Positions 1-13,505 are shown, counted from the first letter of the stretch. The stretch is 64,000 nucleotides of DNA from Sacculina carcini (GCA_916048095.2 OU696590.1:6929052-6993051), one strand, 5' to 3'. The notes: generated from the sequence alone by a model not told the origin. Made by a program: numbers and translations.

Positions 1-109
1 TAAATAAACACACACAATAACATATGTTATTGTGTGTTATTGTGTGCATGTGTGTGTTAGTATATGTGTGTGTGTTAGTGTGTGTTAGTGTGTCAGTGTG
101 TGTGTTATT

Positions 110-115
<6 letters not shown>

Positions 116-187
<72 letters not shown>
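116..187. repeat. (GT)n microsatellite
   Basis: About 70 bases of uninterrupted TG, 30 bases beyond the donor of the phosphatase exon at 219. Confidence 0.97.
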
Positions 188-188
<1 letters not shown>

Positions 189-218
189 TGCGTTAGTGTG
201 TGTTAGTGTGTGAGAGAC

Positions 219-386
219 CTTGATGAAGTCGAAGGTTTTGGTGAGCATAACGATGCAGGGAGATCGTTCCTGCCACACCATTCTCCAGATGTCATTGATA
301 GTACGCTCGTTGGGACCTTGTGTCACTATGTATGCGTTCGGCCTCAATAAACTCTACACACACACATTAAATTTTCATTTATTAAA

Positions 387-438
<52 letters not shown>

Positions 439-1433
439 CGTAATTCAAACACTCACACACACACACACTGACACAAACACTGACACACAATGAGACACAC
501 ACATTAAATTTTCATTTATTAAAGCATATATATATAGCGTAATTCAAACACTCACACACTGACACACACACTGACACAAACACTGACACACACTGAGACA
601 CACACATTAAATTTTCATTTATTAAAGCATATATATATAGCGTAATTCAAACACTCACACACTGACACACACACTGACACAAACACTGACACACACTGAG
701 ACACACACATTACATTTTCATTTATTAAAGCATATATATAGCGTAATTCAAACACTCACACACTGACACACACTGAGACACACACATTACATTTTCATTT
801 ATTAAAGCATATATATATATATATATATATAGCGTAAGTCAAACACTCACACACTGACACACACACTTTTATTATTAATGTCTTGTCTTGTCTTGGATTT
901 ATGTGTTGTTGTTGTTAATGGTTGTATGTCTTGTTGCTGTATTGTTGTCATGTTGTATTTGTTTATATTATAAGTTCTAAAGTTTAATTAGTCTGAAGGT
1001 TTTATGCTAATTTTTTTCCATAGCGTTTTTTTTCTTTGTCTGTTGAGAAGCCAATAATTGGCTTGACAAAATGTGCTATATTGTACTTTATTAATATTGC
1101 TTTTCTTGTGCTTGTTGTGGCAATACATTACTATTACACACAAACACTGAGACTCACACACACACACACATACAGATGTGAAAGTTTAGCAAAACGCCGA
1201 CTTCAATAGCAGAATGATTGAAATTCAAGAGAAACTTAAGTAGCACAATTGCATAAGTTGTGCTTGCGTCTATTAGCATGTGTGTGTGTGTGTGTGTGTG
1301 TATGTGTTTGTGTGTCAGTGTTTATGTGTTACATCAACGTAGGAGGCATTGATGTAGTCACTTTCGGCTCCATCAGAAACATCAGCACTGGCAAACAGGC
1401 CGAGTACCACACGATTGTAATCAACTGAAGTCA

Positions 1434-1475
<42 letters not shown>

Positions 1476-2680
1476 GCAAGGGTGTAGCTTAGTGTCGAGG
1501 CTCTTGGGTGGATGACAGTCATCATGTATTATTGTTCAAAGTTGACTCAGTTCGTCAATTGCATAAGACCCTCAACTATTTTATGCCTATTCATTACAAC
1601 AAACATAGCTCAATGAAAAGTATATTGCGTAATATAATTTTTCACATATTTGTAATTTCTTGCATTTTTGGCCTATTGTCATTTGGCTTCTACGCTGATT
1701 TTGATGATAATATACCCAATGAACTGAACTCAGCAGAATTCTCGGGGGGTATAATTGCATATGCATACCCCCCAGCCAATTTGTGGGGGGTATATATACC
1801 CCCCATACCCCCCAGGATTTACGCCCATGATATGCACTAACTTCTAGGCCAGTGGTTCTCAACCTTTTTTCTCACTGATTCCCCACTTCTTCTTAATGAG
1901 TCATCTCTTCATTTTCCACACAACACAACGCTGATAAGTTCAATAAATGCAGTTGTTATGTCATAAAGTAAATGTCATTAGAGATCATTAGAAACAAAAA
2001 TAAACGAATTAAAATTGATAAAAAAACACATATAGTTGTCCTGTTCTTTCCGACCTTTAGCTTCCCACTTGTCAACTCTTCCATTCCCCACCAGACAGGG
2101 GAATTTCCCACACACAGCTTAAGACCCACTATACTAGTTAAATAGTAAGATATGGCGTAATAACTATTAACACGCGGGCAGATCAATGATGAACAGGAGG
2201 TGGTGTACTGAAAACAGCACGTGAATTAAACGTCTGCTATTGGTTGATTTATTGTCAGTCGCTTATGAGATGTCGAGCGAGAAACAGCTCCACAAAAAGC
2301 AGCTCACTTCAACATAATGTCACGTGAAAAATGACTAAAAATGTTAATATAACTTGATTACATGATTATTTAGCTAGACAATAAGTTTAAAAAATAAAAA
2401 CTGTCATTACTTAACGTGTATGAAATATTGTGAATTTCTCAATAGTTACTCTTTTATTCATTTGAATTATACTGAAAATTTCAGTGTTTTTCAGCTGTCT
2501 TGAATTGAAATTGAATTAAACTCAATTTAAATAGGTCGAGACAATACAGCAAATGGTAGTAATAAAACCGCTACTTACATGGCAGAATTTTCTGGTTCTG
2601 ATTTTTTGCCTCATTGCGTGGTTTTGAGCCATGACGCGTGGGGTGTGTATCTACCCTATCCGCGTGCTAACACACACACA

Positions 2681-2718
<38 letters not shown>

Positions 2719-5700
2719 CACACATAGAGAGAAATGACTTGCTTTAGTATGATAAGACAGTTTCGATTGACGAATAAGGAAGGCACGGTTTACACACAAC
2801 AAATGAAAAAGGCATATTTCAGTACAGAATGATGAGCAATGACAAATGTATATATTTATTGAAAAATAGAAAAATTAATTATTAATTAAACATTAGAAAA
2901 ATCTCACCACAAACAACAACTATGAAACTGCTGTTACTTTCCAGAATATTTTTGACAATTTGACACATCGATATATTTTCAATTTCTCTTCTTTAAAGAA
3001 ACCATTGGACGACATTTCAACATATTTCTGGCTCAGAAAGGTACAATCAAGAGTAAACAAACAAGCAAACAAACAAACAAACAAACATGTATTTGATATA
3101 GCGCCAAGTAAAGCAGATAAGCGTAAAACAGTAAAAATGGTGGTCACAATATATAAAAGAGTAATAGCCCATAAGGGGGAAAATGAATGAACTAGCAGAA
3201 AATAACACAAATGATATTAAAACAAGCAGAAAAAAGACGTTAGCGAGTATAAAAACAACAATAAAGAACACATTACACATTTTATGAGGAAATTACATTA
3301 AAACAATGTAGAGATGACAAGTTAGTGCTGTTGGAATGGAGAAATTAGAGGCGTGGACAAGGACAAGAGAAATATGTGCAGAGCAGAAGAGAATGAGGAG
3401 TATGATTTTTGCTTCAGAATATGACATAAGGTAAGCAAGATTTCTCAAGTTCAACAACACGAACACAAGCAGAGTGAGAACGCGAGCTTATTCACTGCCT
3501 TCTTCAGCTCATTTGGCCGACGAAGCAAGAAGCAGAAGCACAAACATGATAAGCTGGTTGGCAGCGCACAGGTTTGTACGAATGATGAGAGGAGAGGAGA
3601 GAGAGAAAGAGAGAGGGACAGAGTGAAATACACGCCCGAAATGCAACCGTATTCACAAGACAACACAAACACATAGAGAAGGATGCATGGTGAAAGAGAG
3701 AACAAGGGAGAGTAAGAGAAATAGAGAGAGAAAAAAAGAGGGGAATATATGTATTTGGGAAATAAATATAGATATAAAACGAGAAAGAGAAAGATAGAGA
3801 GAGAGAAAAGGAGATGGATGCATGGCGAGAGTGAGAGAGTGAGAGAGAGAGGGAGAGAGCACTAGGTTGTCACGTGTCGTGTTATTGGCTCAGTGCCCAG
3901 TGTGGAACCAGTACAAGATGAGGCACGAGATGAGGCACAAGATGAGACACGGGCTAGTATGAAAGCAAGCGTCTATTGAGAAGTCAAGCTGATCGGACAA
4001 GGTCACATCAAATACCAGCGACAAATAAACAAACAAACAAACAGATAGACAAACACACATACAGATAGATAGACAAGCAGATAGATAGATAGACAGACAG
4101 ACAGATAAACAGATAGACAGATACACAGACAAACATATAGACAGATAGACAGATAAACAGATAGACAAGCACACATACAGATAGACAGATAGACAGACAC
4201 ACATACAGATAGATAGACAAACAGACATACAGAGAGATATACAGACAAAAAGACACACAGACATACAGACAGACAGACAGATAGACAGACACACAGATAG
4301 ACAGATAGACAAACAGACAGACAGATAGATACACAGACATCAACTGTCATTCGCAACAAAATAACCACAATCGGCAAATACTAACAGGCAATGGTTTAAT
4401 TCCAAATAATTATACAGTGAAATATCGCTACTATATCAGCCGTCGATATCGAATAATATATATTCATATATAAATATATATATAGTGTCATAGTAGCCAG
4501 AGTGACATATTAGCTGGGGTTTGTAAAAACGGTCGTGTTTTCTCACCGAAAACGCCTTTATTATAAAACAGCTACATTTTCTAGATTTATCTATCAGTTT
4601 CAGTTCGAATTTCTCACAAATTATCGACTGGTGCATCTTTATTCATGGCGGGTTTCAAGCATCTTGTTGTCTAAAAGATCTCACGCTTTCATCTCATCAT
4701 CATCATCTTTCAGCTTCTCTGCTGAATGAAATTCCTTATGTTGGTCCATGACCGCTGGACTTCTTCAAACAAGATGATTTCCTGCTCGATATTAATATCT
4801 TCCACTTCGTTGTTCTTATCTTCCACCGGCTCTTCGAGGTTCAGCATTTCTTCTGCAACCTCATCCAGCATAAAAAGACCCATCAGTCGCAAGATGATCG
4901 TCGGCTTGAAGAAAGAGAGTTAAAACAAAAGGATTATAGAGAGAGAGAGAGAGAGTTCTAAAAGAAAATAATAAATAAATAACAATAAACAATTAATCCG
5001 ATAACACTACGTAGCTCCGTGTAGAACATTTGTGACTATAAAAAAGATATATTTAACACAAAAATGGAAGAACAACAAAAATTGCACTCAATCACTAAAC
5101 ATATTCCACATACACTTGCTAAATCGATAACGCCAAAACATTTTAAAATACACGACATAAAAATAAACAAATCTCGTGATATACATCAGCACGGTACTTC
5201 TTAATAATTATCATTGCTTGTTCATTGTTGATTGTCTCTCAAATCAAATCTGTCACTCAACCAATTATAATATTGCCACGCTAGTGCGACACAAACCAAT
5301 CCAATCACAATCCAATCAATTGCAATATGACAAAACCACATGTCTGCAATCATTGTACTCTTCAAGCCGATAAATCAATGTGTATGTATGTCAGTGTGTG
5401 TCAGTGTGTGTGTCAGTGTGTATGTGTGTGTGTGTGTCAGTGTGTGTGTGTGTTTGTGTGTCAGTGTGTGTTTGTCTGGCAGAGAGCCACGGCGCCAGTT
5501 ACACATTTGAGTCGCAGACACAACCCAGAAAGAGAGACCTTGACATCACTTCAACACGCATACATACACACACACACATACATACAAGCGGGTTCATAGA
5601 CGAGTGAGCACAAACAGACATAGCAATGGAATACAACATAATCACACAAAAAACACAAACACACTTCAAATAAATGAGTAATTCACGCTCCATTACTTGA

Positions 5701-5935
5701 CACACACCTCCATCTTGAAAATATTCAACAACACGAACAATTAAGCAGTGCTAGATATTTTGTGCAAACTGTGATAAATTAATTGCATCTAGCGGAAAGT
5801 GCCGTGGACTGAATCTCACCTGCATTTCGACCTTGTACAAAACCGGGTACTTTCTGTGCTGTTCACAATATTTGACAAAATTGCATTTTTCCACAGGCTT
5901 TCTGGGAATAGCTCTTATGGCTTTGTCCTCCTCAG
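219..5935 (-). CDS. receptor-type protein tyrosine phosphatase, exons for juxtamembrane and N-terminal catalytic part (partial gene)
   Basis: Four exons on the minus strand: 5935-5820, 2666-2579, 1424-1333 and 353-219. Each is bounded by AG/GT, and the phases run 1-0, 0-1, 1-0, 0-0, so they join without a break. The product has the R-PTP order: wedge-like juxtamembrane ([18 protein letters not shown]), the KN-x-ILPFDYNRV strand, [10 protein letters not shown], and then NAYIVTQGP...DIWRMVWQ...VVMLT-like sequence. The KNRY motif reads KNQNQ here, a small departure. The catalytic HCSAG loop and WPD loop lie beyond the left edge. Known family role: dephosphorylation of phosphotyrosine on the cytoplasmic side of the plasma membrane. 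All four acceptors are preceded by (TG)n. Two donors (219 and 1333) are followed by CA-rich repeats. I cannot assign a subfamily. Confidence 0.88.
356..870. repeat. five tandem units of about 80-135 bp
   Basis: Each has ATTTTCATTTATTAAAGC, (AT)n, AGCGTAATTCAAACACTCAC and CACTGACAC blocks; units start near 362, 500, 602, 705 and 785. The (AT)n length varies from 4 to about 23. Confidence 0.9.
1744..1804. repeat. pair of G6...C6 inverted repeats
   Basis: 1744-1773 is G6, 18 AT-rich bases, C6. 1785-1804 is a perfect 20-base palindrome, G6-(TA)4-C6. ATACCCCCC follows. Confidence 0.9.
1851..2130 (+). mobile_element. hAT-like element, left end present
   Basis: Begins CAGTGGTTCTCAACCTTTTT; its interior (TTCTTAATGA..., ACACAACGCTGA..., GAAACAAAAATAAACGA, GTCCTGTTCTTTCCGACC, GGGGAATTTCCCACACAC) is also found at 31705-32005. 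The right end is not clear. Confidence 0.55.
2730..4000. other. phosphatase intron, no gene seen
   Basis: AT-rich, a (CAAA)n run at 3055-3087 and GA-rich simple sequence at 3590-3860. Confidence 0.6.
4019..4345. repeat. GATA/GACA tetranucleotide array
   Basis: Mixed AGATAGAC, AGACAGAC and AAACAAAC, about 325 bases. Confidence 0.93.
4693..4920 (-). other. open acidic reading frame of unknown origin
   Basis: About 65 open codons on the minus strand, including [20 protein letters not shown] and further Glu-rich sequence, ending at a stop near 4708. It begins after CTCTCTTTCTTCAAG, which could be an acceptor. Family not recognised; it might be an exon or a transposase scrap. Confidence 0.25.
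4935..5012 (-). repeat. S1 distal fragment
   Basis: Only the GA-rich middle and ATAAACAATTAATCCGATAA block are present. Confidence 0.5.
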
Positions 5936-6214
5936 CTACGAGAACACACACACACAAACACACACACACACACACACAAACACACAAACACACACACAAA
6001 CACACACACAAACACACACACAAACACACACACAAAGCGAAAATTTAAACACCACTTGTATAACCTCCAGGCAAACACATAATTTGTACGTTCACAGTAT
6101 GACTGTATTGTTTGTTTTGTATATATTTTGTTTTTGCATTGTTCTGTTGCATGTTTTGTTTTAGCATATGTTTTGTAGTAATTTGTTGCACTGCACAAAT
6201 CTTGATTAAAAATA

Positions 6215-6342
6215 TTTATTGTCTGTCTAACAAGCCATGGCTTGACAGACTATATTGCCTCTGATGTTTTCGTTATTTTGTGTTACCTGTGTGATGTTGT
6301 TTTTTTGGCAATAAATGATACAATACAATACAATACAATACA
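6215..6342 (+). mobile_element. LINE 3' tail with (AATAC)n
   Basis: GTCTAACAAGCCATGGCTTGACAGAC forms a short stem, then ATTGCCTCTG...GGCAATAAATGATACAATACAATAC. The layout, with GGCAATAAA and a short tandem tail, matches the other LINE ends in this window. Similar tails lie at about 1050-1135 and 36150-36215. Confidence 0.45.
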
Positions 6343-6349
6343 CACACAC

Positions 6350-7055
6350 AAACACACACACAAACACACACACACACACATCGATATCACAAAAGTGCAT
6401 GATATAGTTGGCCAATATAATATATATAGAGATATGCGAAAAAGCCAATGTATAACAATGTTATATTGTAGCAAGAAAAGTCAGTCATCCAAAAAGACAA
6501 TGACGGTGCCAGAAATGGGAAGTTTGGAGCCCCCAAAATGAAAACCCCATCCAATTCGCCAAGACCCCGCATGTATTTCCTTAGCCCCCCCACGGAAAAA
6601 TAGTGGTGTCGGCCCTGTAACCAGATATCGATGTTAATATTCGTGGCAACAGATAATGAGTATTAGCTGGAAGACCGTAGCACGATCGTGTCACGAGAAA
6701 TTCATCAAACTTTCGTCCGAGTCACAAAAGCAATATCTAACAAGCAATACGCTCTATGAAGACAGATTCCAAGAAGCCCAGACGGAGGATATGAAGAACG
6801 AATGTTCTCAGAAACACGTGTTTCAAAATTCCGGTAGCACCAGATATAATAGGCGGGTCAAACAGGGGTGCATTGTGCGACCATGTGATCGTCCAAACTA
6901 GAATAAAATACAACCAAGATATACAAGGTTAAATGCCTCAAGTGACAGCTGCTACACGGGAAGAAGCCGAAGAGTTGACTCATTAAGAAGTCAGGAATCA
7001 GAGAGAAAGGAACGATTACGAGTCAAGGTTAGCGAAAGGTAAGATAAGAGAGAAG
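6350..7055 (+). other. phosphatase intron, no gene assigned
   Basis: One 81-codon open frame (6656-6901) without recognisable motifs. A gtaaga donor-like site occurs at 7039. I do not call a gene. Confidence 0.4.
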
Positions 7056-7075
7056 GTGAGAAAAAGGTTACGAGT

Positions 7076-10000
7076 ATCAGGATATCAAAGACAGTATCAA
7101 GACAGTATCAAGACAGTATCAAGACAGTATCAAGACAGTATCAAGACAGTATCAAGACAGTATCAAGACAGTATCAAGACAGTATCAAGACAGTATCAAG
7201 ACAGTATCAAGACAATATCAAGACAGTATCAAGACAATATCAAGACAGTATCAATACAGTATCAAGACAATATCAAGACAATATCAAGACAGTATCAAGA
7301 CAATATCAAGACAGTATCAAGACAGTATCAAGACAGTATCAAGACAATATCAAGACAGTATCAAAACAGTATCAAGACAATATCAAGACAGTATCAAGAC
7401 AGTATCAAGAGTGTATCAAGACAATATCAAAACAATATCAAGACAGTATCAAGACAATATCGAGACAATATCAAGACAGTATCAAGACAGTATCAAGACA
7501 ATATCAAGACAGTATCAAGACAGTATCAAAAGTGTATCAAGACAATATCAAGACAATATCAAGACAGTATCAAGACAGTATCAAGACAATATCAAAACAA
7601 TATCAAGACAGTATCAAGACTGTATCAAGACAATATCAAGACAATATCAAGACAGTATCAAGACAGTATCAAGACAATATCAAGAGTGTATCAAGACAAT
7701 ATCAAGACAGTATCGAGACAATATCAAGACAGTATCAAGACAATATCAAGACAATATCAAGACAGTATCAAGACAGTATCAAGACAATATCAAGACAGTA
7801 TCAAGACAGTATCAAGACTGTATCAAGACAATATCAAGACAGTATCAAGACAATATCAAGACAATATCAAGACAGTATCAAGACAATATCAAGACAGTAT
7901 CAAGACAATATCAAGACAGTATCAAGACAATATCAAGACAATATCGAGACAGTATCAAGACAGTATCAAGAGTGTATCAAGACAATATCAAAACAATATC
8001 AAGACAGTATCAAGACAGTATCAAGACAGTATCAAGACAATATCAAGACAGTATCAAGACAGTATCAAAAGTGTATCAAGACAATATCAAAACAATATCA
8101 AGACAGTATCAAGACAGTATCAAGACAGTATCAAGACAATATCAAGACAGTATCAAGACAATATCAAGACAGTATCAAGACAGTATCAAGACAGTATCAA
8201 GACAGTATCAAAAGTGTATCAAGACAATATCAAGACAGTATCAAGACAGTATCAAGACAATATCAAGACAGTATCAAGACAGTATCAAGACAGTATCAAG
8301 ACAGTATCAAGACAGTATCAAGACAATATCAAGACAATATCAAGACAGTATCAAGACAATATCAAGACAGTATCAAGACAGTATCAAGACAGTATCAAGA
8401 CTGTATCAAGACAATATCAAGACAGTATCAAGACAATATCAAGACAGTATCAAAACAGTATCAAGACAATATCAAGACAGTATCAAGACAGTATCAAGAG
8501 TGTATCAAGACAATATCAAAACAATATCAAGACAGTATCAAGACAATATCGAGACAATATCAAGACAGTATCAAGACAGTATCAAGACAATATCAAGACA
8601 GTATCAAGACAGTATCAAAAGTGTATCAAGACAATATCAAGACAGTATCAAGACAATATCAAAACAATATCAAGACAGTATCAAGACTGTATCAAGACAA
8701 TATCAAGACAATATCAAGACAGTATCAAGACAGTATCAAGACAATATCAAGAGTGTATCAAGACAATATCAAGACAGTATCGAGACAATATCAAGACAGT
8801 ATCAAGACAATATCAAGACAATATCAAGACAGTATCAAGACAGTATCAAGACAATATCAAGACAGTATCAAGACAGTATCAAGACTGTATCAAGACAATA
8901 TCAAGACAGTATCAAGACAGTATCAAGACAATATCAAGACAATATCGAGACAGTATCAAGACAGTATCAAGAGTGTATCAAGACAATATCAAAACAATAT
9001 CAAGACAGTATCAAGACAGTATCAAGACAGTATCAAGACAATATCAAGACAGTATCAAGACAGTATCAAAAGTGTATCAAGACAATATCAAAACAATATC
9101 AAGACAGTATCAAGACAGTATCAAGACAGTATCAAGACAATATCAAGACAGTATCAAGACAATATCAAGACAGTATCAAGACAGTATCAAGACAGTATCA
9201 AGACAGTATCAAGACAATATCAAGACAATATCAAGACAGTATCAAGACAATATCAAGACAGTATCAAAACAGTATCAAGACAATATCAAGACAGTATCAA
9301 GACAATATCAAGACAATATCAAGACAATATCAAGACAATATCAAGACAGTATCAAGACAGTATCAAGACAGTATCAAGACAATATCAAGACAGTATCAAG
9401 ACAGTATCAAGACAGTATCAAGACAGTATCAAGACAATATCAAGACAATATCAAGACAGTATCAAGACAATATCAAGACAGTATCAAGACAGTATCAAGA
9501 CAGTATCAAGACTGTATCAAGACAATATCAAGACAGTATCAAGACAATATCAAGACAGTATCAAGACAGTATCAAGACTGTATCAAGACAATATCAAGAC
9601 AATATCAAGACAATATCAAGACAGTATCAAGACAATATCAAGACAGTATCAAGACTGTATCAAGACTGTATCAAGACTGTATCAAGACAATATCAAGACA
9701 GTATCAAGACAGTATCAAGACAATATCAAGACAGTATCAAGACAGTATCAAGACAATATCAAGACTGTATCAAGACAATATCAAGACAATATCAAGACAG
9801 TATCAAGACAGTATCAAGACAATATCAAGACAGTATCAAGACAATATCAAGACAGTATCAAGACAGTATCAAGACAATATCAAGACAGTATCAAGAGTGT
9901 ATCAAGAGTGTATCAAGACAATATCAAAACAATATCAAGACAGTATCAAGACAGTATCAAGACAATATCAAGACAATATCGAGACAATATCAAGACAGTA

Positions 10001-12880
10001 TCAAGACAATATCAAGACAGTATCAAGACAGTATCAAGACAATATCAAGACAGTATCAAGACAATATCAAAACAATATCAAGACAGTATCAAGACAGTAT
10101 CAAGACAGTATCAAGACAATATCAAGACAGTATCAAGACAGTATCAAAAGTGTATCAAGACAATATCAAAACAATATCAAGACAGTATCAAGACAGTATC
10201 AAGACAGTATCAAGACAATATCAAGACAGTATCAAGACAATATCAAGACTGTATCAAGACAATATCAAGACAATATCAAGACAGTATCAAGACAATATCA
10301 AGACAATATCAAGACTGTATCAAGACTGTATCAAGACAGTATCAAGAGTGTATCAAGACAATATCAAGACAGTATCAAGACAGTATCAAGACTGTATCAA
10401 GACAGTATCAAGACAATATCAAGACAGTATCAAGACAATATCAAGACAGTATCAAGACTGTATCAAGACAATATCAAGACAGTATCAAGACAGTATCATG
10501 ACAGTATCAAGACTGTATCAAGACAGTATCAAGACAATATCAAGACAATATCAAGACAATATCGAGACAGTATCAAGACTGTATCAAGACAGTATCAAAA
10601 CAGTATCAAGACAATATCAAGACAGTATCAAGACAATATCAAGACAGTATCAAGACAATATCAAGACAGTATCAAGACAATATCAAGACAATATCAAGAC
10701 AGTATCAAGACAGTATCAAGACAGTATCAAGACAGTATCAAGACAATATCAAGACAATATCAAGACTGTATCAAGACTGTATCAAGACAGTATCAAGACA
10801 GTATCAAGACAATATCAAGACTGTATCAAGACAGTATCAAGACAGTATCAAGACAGTATCAAAACAATATCAAGACTGTATCAAGACAGTATCAAAACAA
10901 TATCAAGACAGTATCAAGACAGTATCGAGACAGTATCAAGACAGTATCAAAACAATATCAAGACTGTATCAAGACAATATCAAGACAATATCGAGACAGT
11001 ATCAAGACAATATCAAGACAGTATCAAGACAATATCAAGACAGTATCAAGACAGTATCAAGACAATATCAAGACAGTATCAAGACAATATCAAGACTGTA
11101 TCAAGACAGTATCAAAACAATATCAAGACAGTATCAAGACAGTATCAAGACAGTATCAAGACAGTATCAAAACAATATCAAGACTGTATCAAGACAATAT
11201 CAAGACAATATCGAGACAGTATCAAGACAGTATCAAAACAATATCAAGACAGTATCAAGACTGTATCAAGACAATATCAAGACAGTATCAAGACAGTATC
11301 AAGACAATATCAAGACAATATCGAGACAGTATCAAGACTGTATCAAGACAGTATCAAGACAATATCAAGACAATATCAAGACAATATCAAGACAGTATCA
11401 AGACAGTATCAAGACAGTATCAAGACAATATCAAGACAATATCAAGACTGTATCAAGACTGTATCAAGACAGTATCAAGACAGTATCAAGACAATATCAA
11501 GACTGTATCAAGACAGTATCAAGACAGTATCAAGACAGTATCAAGACAGTATCAAGACAGTATCAAGACAATATCAAGACAGTATCAAGACAGTATCAAG
11601 ACAGTATCAAGACTGTATCAAGACAATATCAAGACAGTATCAAGACAGTATCATGACAGTATCAAGACTGTATCAAGACAGTATCAAGACAATATCAAGA
11701 CAATATCAAGACAATATCGAGACAGTATCAAGACAGTATCAAGACAATATCAAGACAGTATCAAGACAGTATCAAGACAGTATCAAGACAATATCAAGAC
11801 AATATCAAGACTGTATCAAGACAGTATCAAGACAGTATCAAGACAATATCAAGACTGTATCAAGACAGTATCAAGACAGTATCAAGACAGTATCAAGACA
11901 ATATCAAGACAATATCAAGACTGTATCAAGACAGTATCAAGACAATATCAAGACAGTATCAAGACAATATCAAGACAGTATCAAGACAGTATCAAGACTG
12001 TATCAAGACAATATCAAGACAGTATCGAGACAATATCAAGACAGTATCAAGACAATATCAAGACAGTATCAAGACAATATCGAGACAGTATCAAGACAAT
12101 ATCAAGACAGTATCAAGACTGTATCAAGACAATATCAAGACAGTATCAAGACAGTATCAAGACAGTATCAAGACAATATCAAGACAGTATCAAGACAATA
12201 TCAAGACTGTATCAAGACAGTATCAAAACAATATCAAGACAGTATCAAGACAGTATCAAGACAGTATCAAAACAATATCAAGACTGTATCAAGACAATAT
12301 CAAGACAATATCGAGACAGTATCAAGACAGTATCAAAACAATATCAAGACAGTATCAAGACTGTATCAAGACAATATCAAGACAGTATCAAGACAGTATC
12401 AAGACAATATCAAGACAATATCGAGACAGTATCAAGACAGTATCAAGACAATATCAAGACAATATCAAGACAGTATCAAGACAGTATCAAGACAGTATCA
12501 AGACAATATCAAGACAATATCAAGACTGTATCAAGACTGTATCAAGACAGTATCAAGACAGTATCAAGACAATATCAAGACAGTATCAAGACAGTATCAA
12601 GACAGTATCAAGACTGTATCAAGACAGTATCAAGACAATATCAAGACAGTATCAAGACAATATCAAGACAGTATCAAGACAGTATCAAGACTGTATCAAG
12701 ACAATATCAAGACAGTATCAAGACAGTATCAAGACAATATCAAGACAGTATCAAGACAATATCGAGACAATATCAAGACAGTATCAAAACAATATCAAGA
12801 CAGTATCAAGACAGTATCAAGACAGTATCAAGACAATATCAAGACAGTATCAAGACAATATCAAGACAATATCAAGACTG
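7076..12880. repeat. 5.8-kb minisatellite of an 11-bp unit
   Basis: Unit TATCAAGACAG, roughly 525 copies. Variants are confined to a few positions (CAGT, CAAT, CTGT, GTGT; CAAAAC; CGAGAC), and long blocks of the same variant order recur, for example around 7960-8100 and 8960-9100. Eleven is not a multiple of three and no variant makes a stop, so all three forward frames stay open for 1-2 thousand codons. It lies in a phosphatase intron. Confidence 0.97.
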
Positions 12881-13117
12881 TGGAAAAAAAAGAGACCTAT
12901 GTGGAGAAAAAAGAGACCTATGTGGAGAAAAAAGAGACCTATGTGGAGAAAAAAGAGACCTATGTGGAGAAAAAAGAGACCTATGTGGAGAAAAAAGAGA
13001 CCTGTGTGGAGAAAAAAGAGACCTATGTGGAGAAAAAAGAGACCTATGTGGAGAGAAAAAAGAGACCTATGTGGAGAGAAAAAAGAGACCTATGTGGAGA
13101 GAAAAAAGAGACCTATG
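12881..13117. repeat. 21-bp tandem array
   Basis: Unit GTGGAGAAAAAAGAGACCTAT, about 11 copies, directly abutting the 11-bp array. On the minus strand each unit reads CTCTTTTTTCTCCACATAG-G, a good mimic of a 3' splice site. Confidence 0.95.
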
Positions 13118-13127
13118 GGGATGAGAC

Positions 13128-13505
13128 CACTGTTGATCATGGATAACTGAATCCTGCCCGGCAGAGAATTGAACGAGTCGCAACGATCAGTCGAGCTGGA
13201 CGAAGAACAAGAAGAAGAGTGGACGACTGCGGAATCCTCATCCACAACGTCATCATCATTGAAGGCATTACGTCTGGCATAATCGACACGACGTGATCCA
13301 CGCGACACGTCAACAAATCGCTGAGCTGAACGGGACCTACGTCCTCTTCTCAGTCCGTCACGCCCCATCTCCAACACCTCCACCTCCTGCTGCTGTTGTT
13401 GTGATGTCACAGTACAGGTCGATGACCCCACCGTGTCACCGTGTAGGTCACTGGTCACGTGACTCGCTGTACGCTCGACACTGTGACCTCTGCGACTGAG
13501 CATAA
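13128..13505 (-). CDS. candidate cytoplasmic cassette exon of the receptor phosphatase
   Basis: An open stretch, GC-richer than its surroundings, reads as a Ser/Arg/Asp-rich disordered segment with a Q5 run, an S5 run and an acidic NDDDVVDED patch. A donor at 13127 (g|gtctca) ends in phase 1, as the next phosphatase exon (5935) requires. Acceptor AG ending at 13506 gives a 378-bp exon that could be inserted or skipped in frame between the 34.6-kb and 5.9-kb exons. A better-looking CAG acceptor ending at 13496 gives 368 bp and would not fit the same partner. No (TG)n precedes either acceptor. It could instead be an exon of another gene or chance open sequence. Confidence 0.4.

Noticed and set aside
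1508-1840. 110-codon ORF
   Set aside because: No motif, AT-rich, runs through the G6/C6 palindromes; probably chance.
5483-5545. Possible plus-strand exon after (TG)n and GGCAG ([16 protein letters not shown])
   Set aside because: No donor of quality, no family match, and wrong strand for the phosphatase; minus-strand frames do not fit the phosphatase either.
7056-13146. Three overlapping giant ORFs (2022, 1911 and 989 codons)
   Set aside because: They come from an 11-bp repeat with no stop in any frame. All three frames are equally open, so no frame shows selection.
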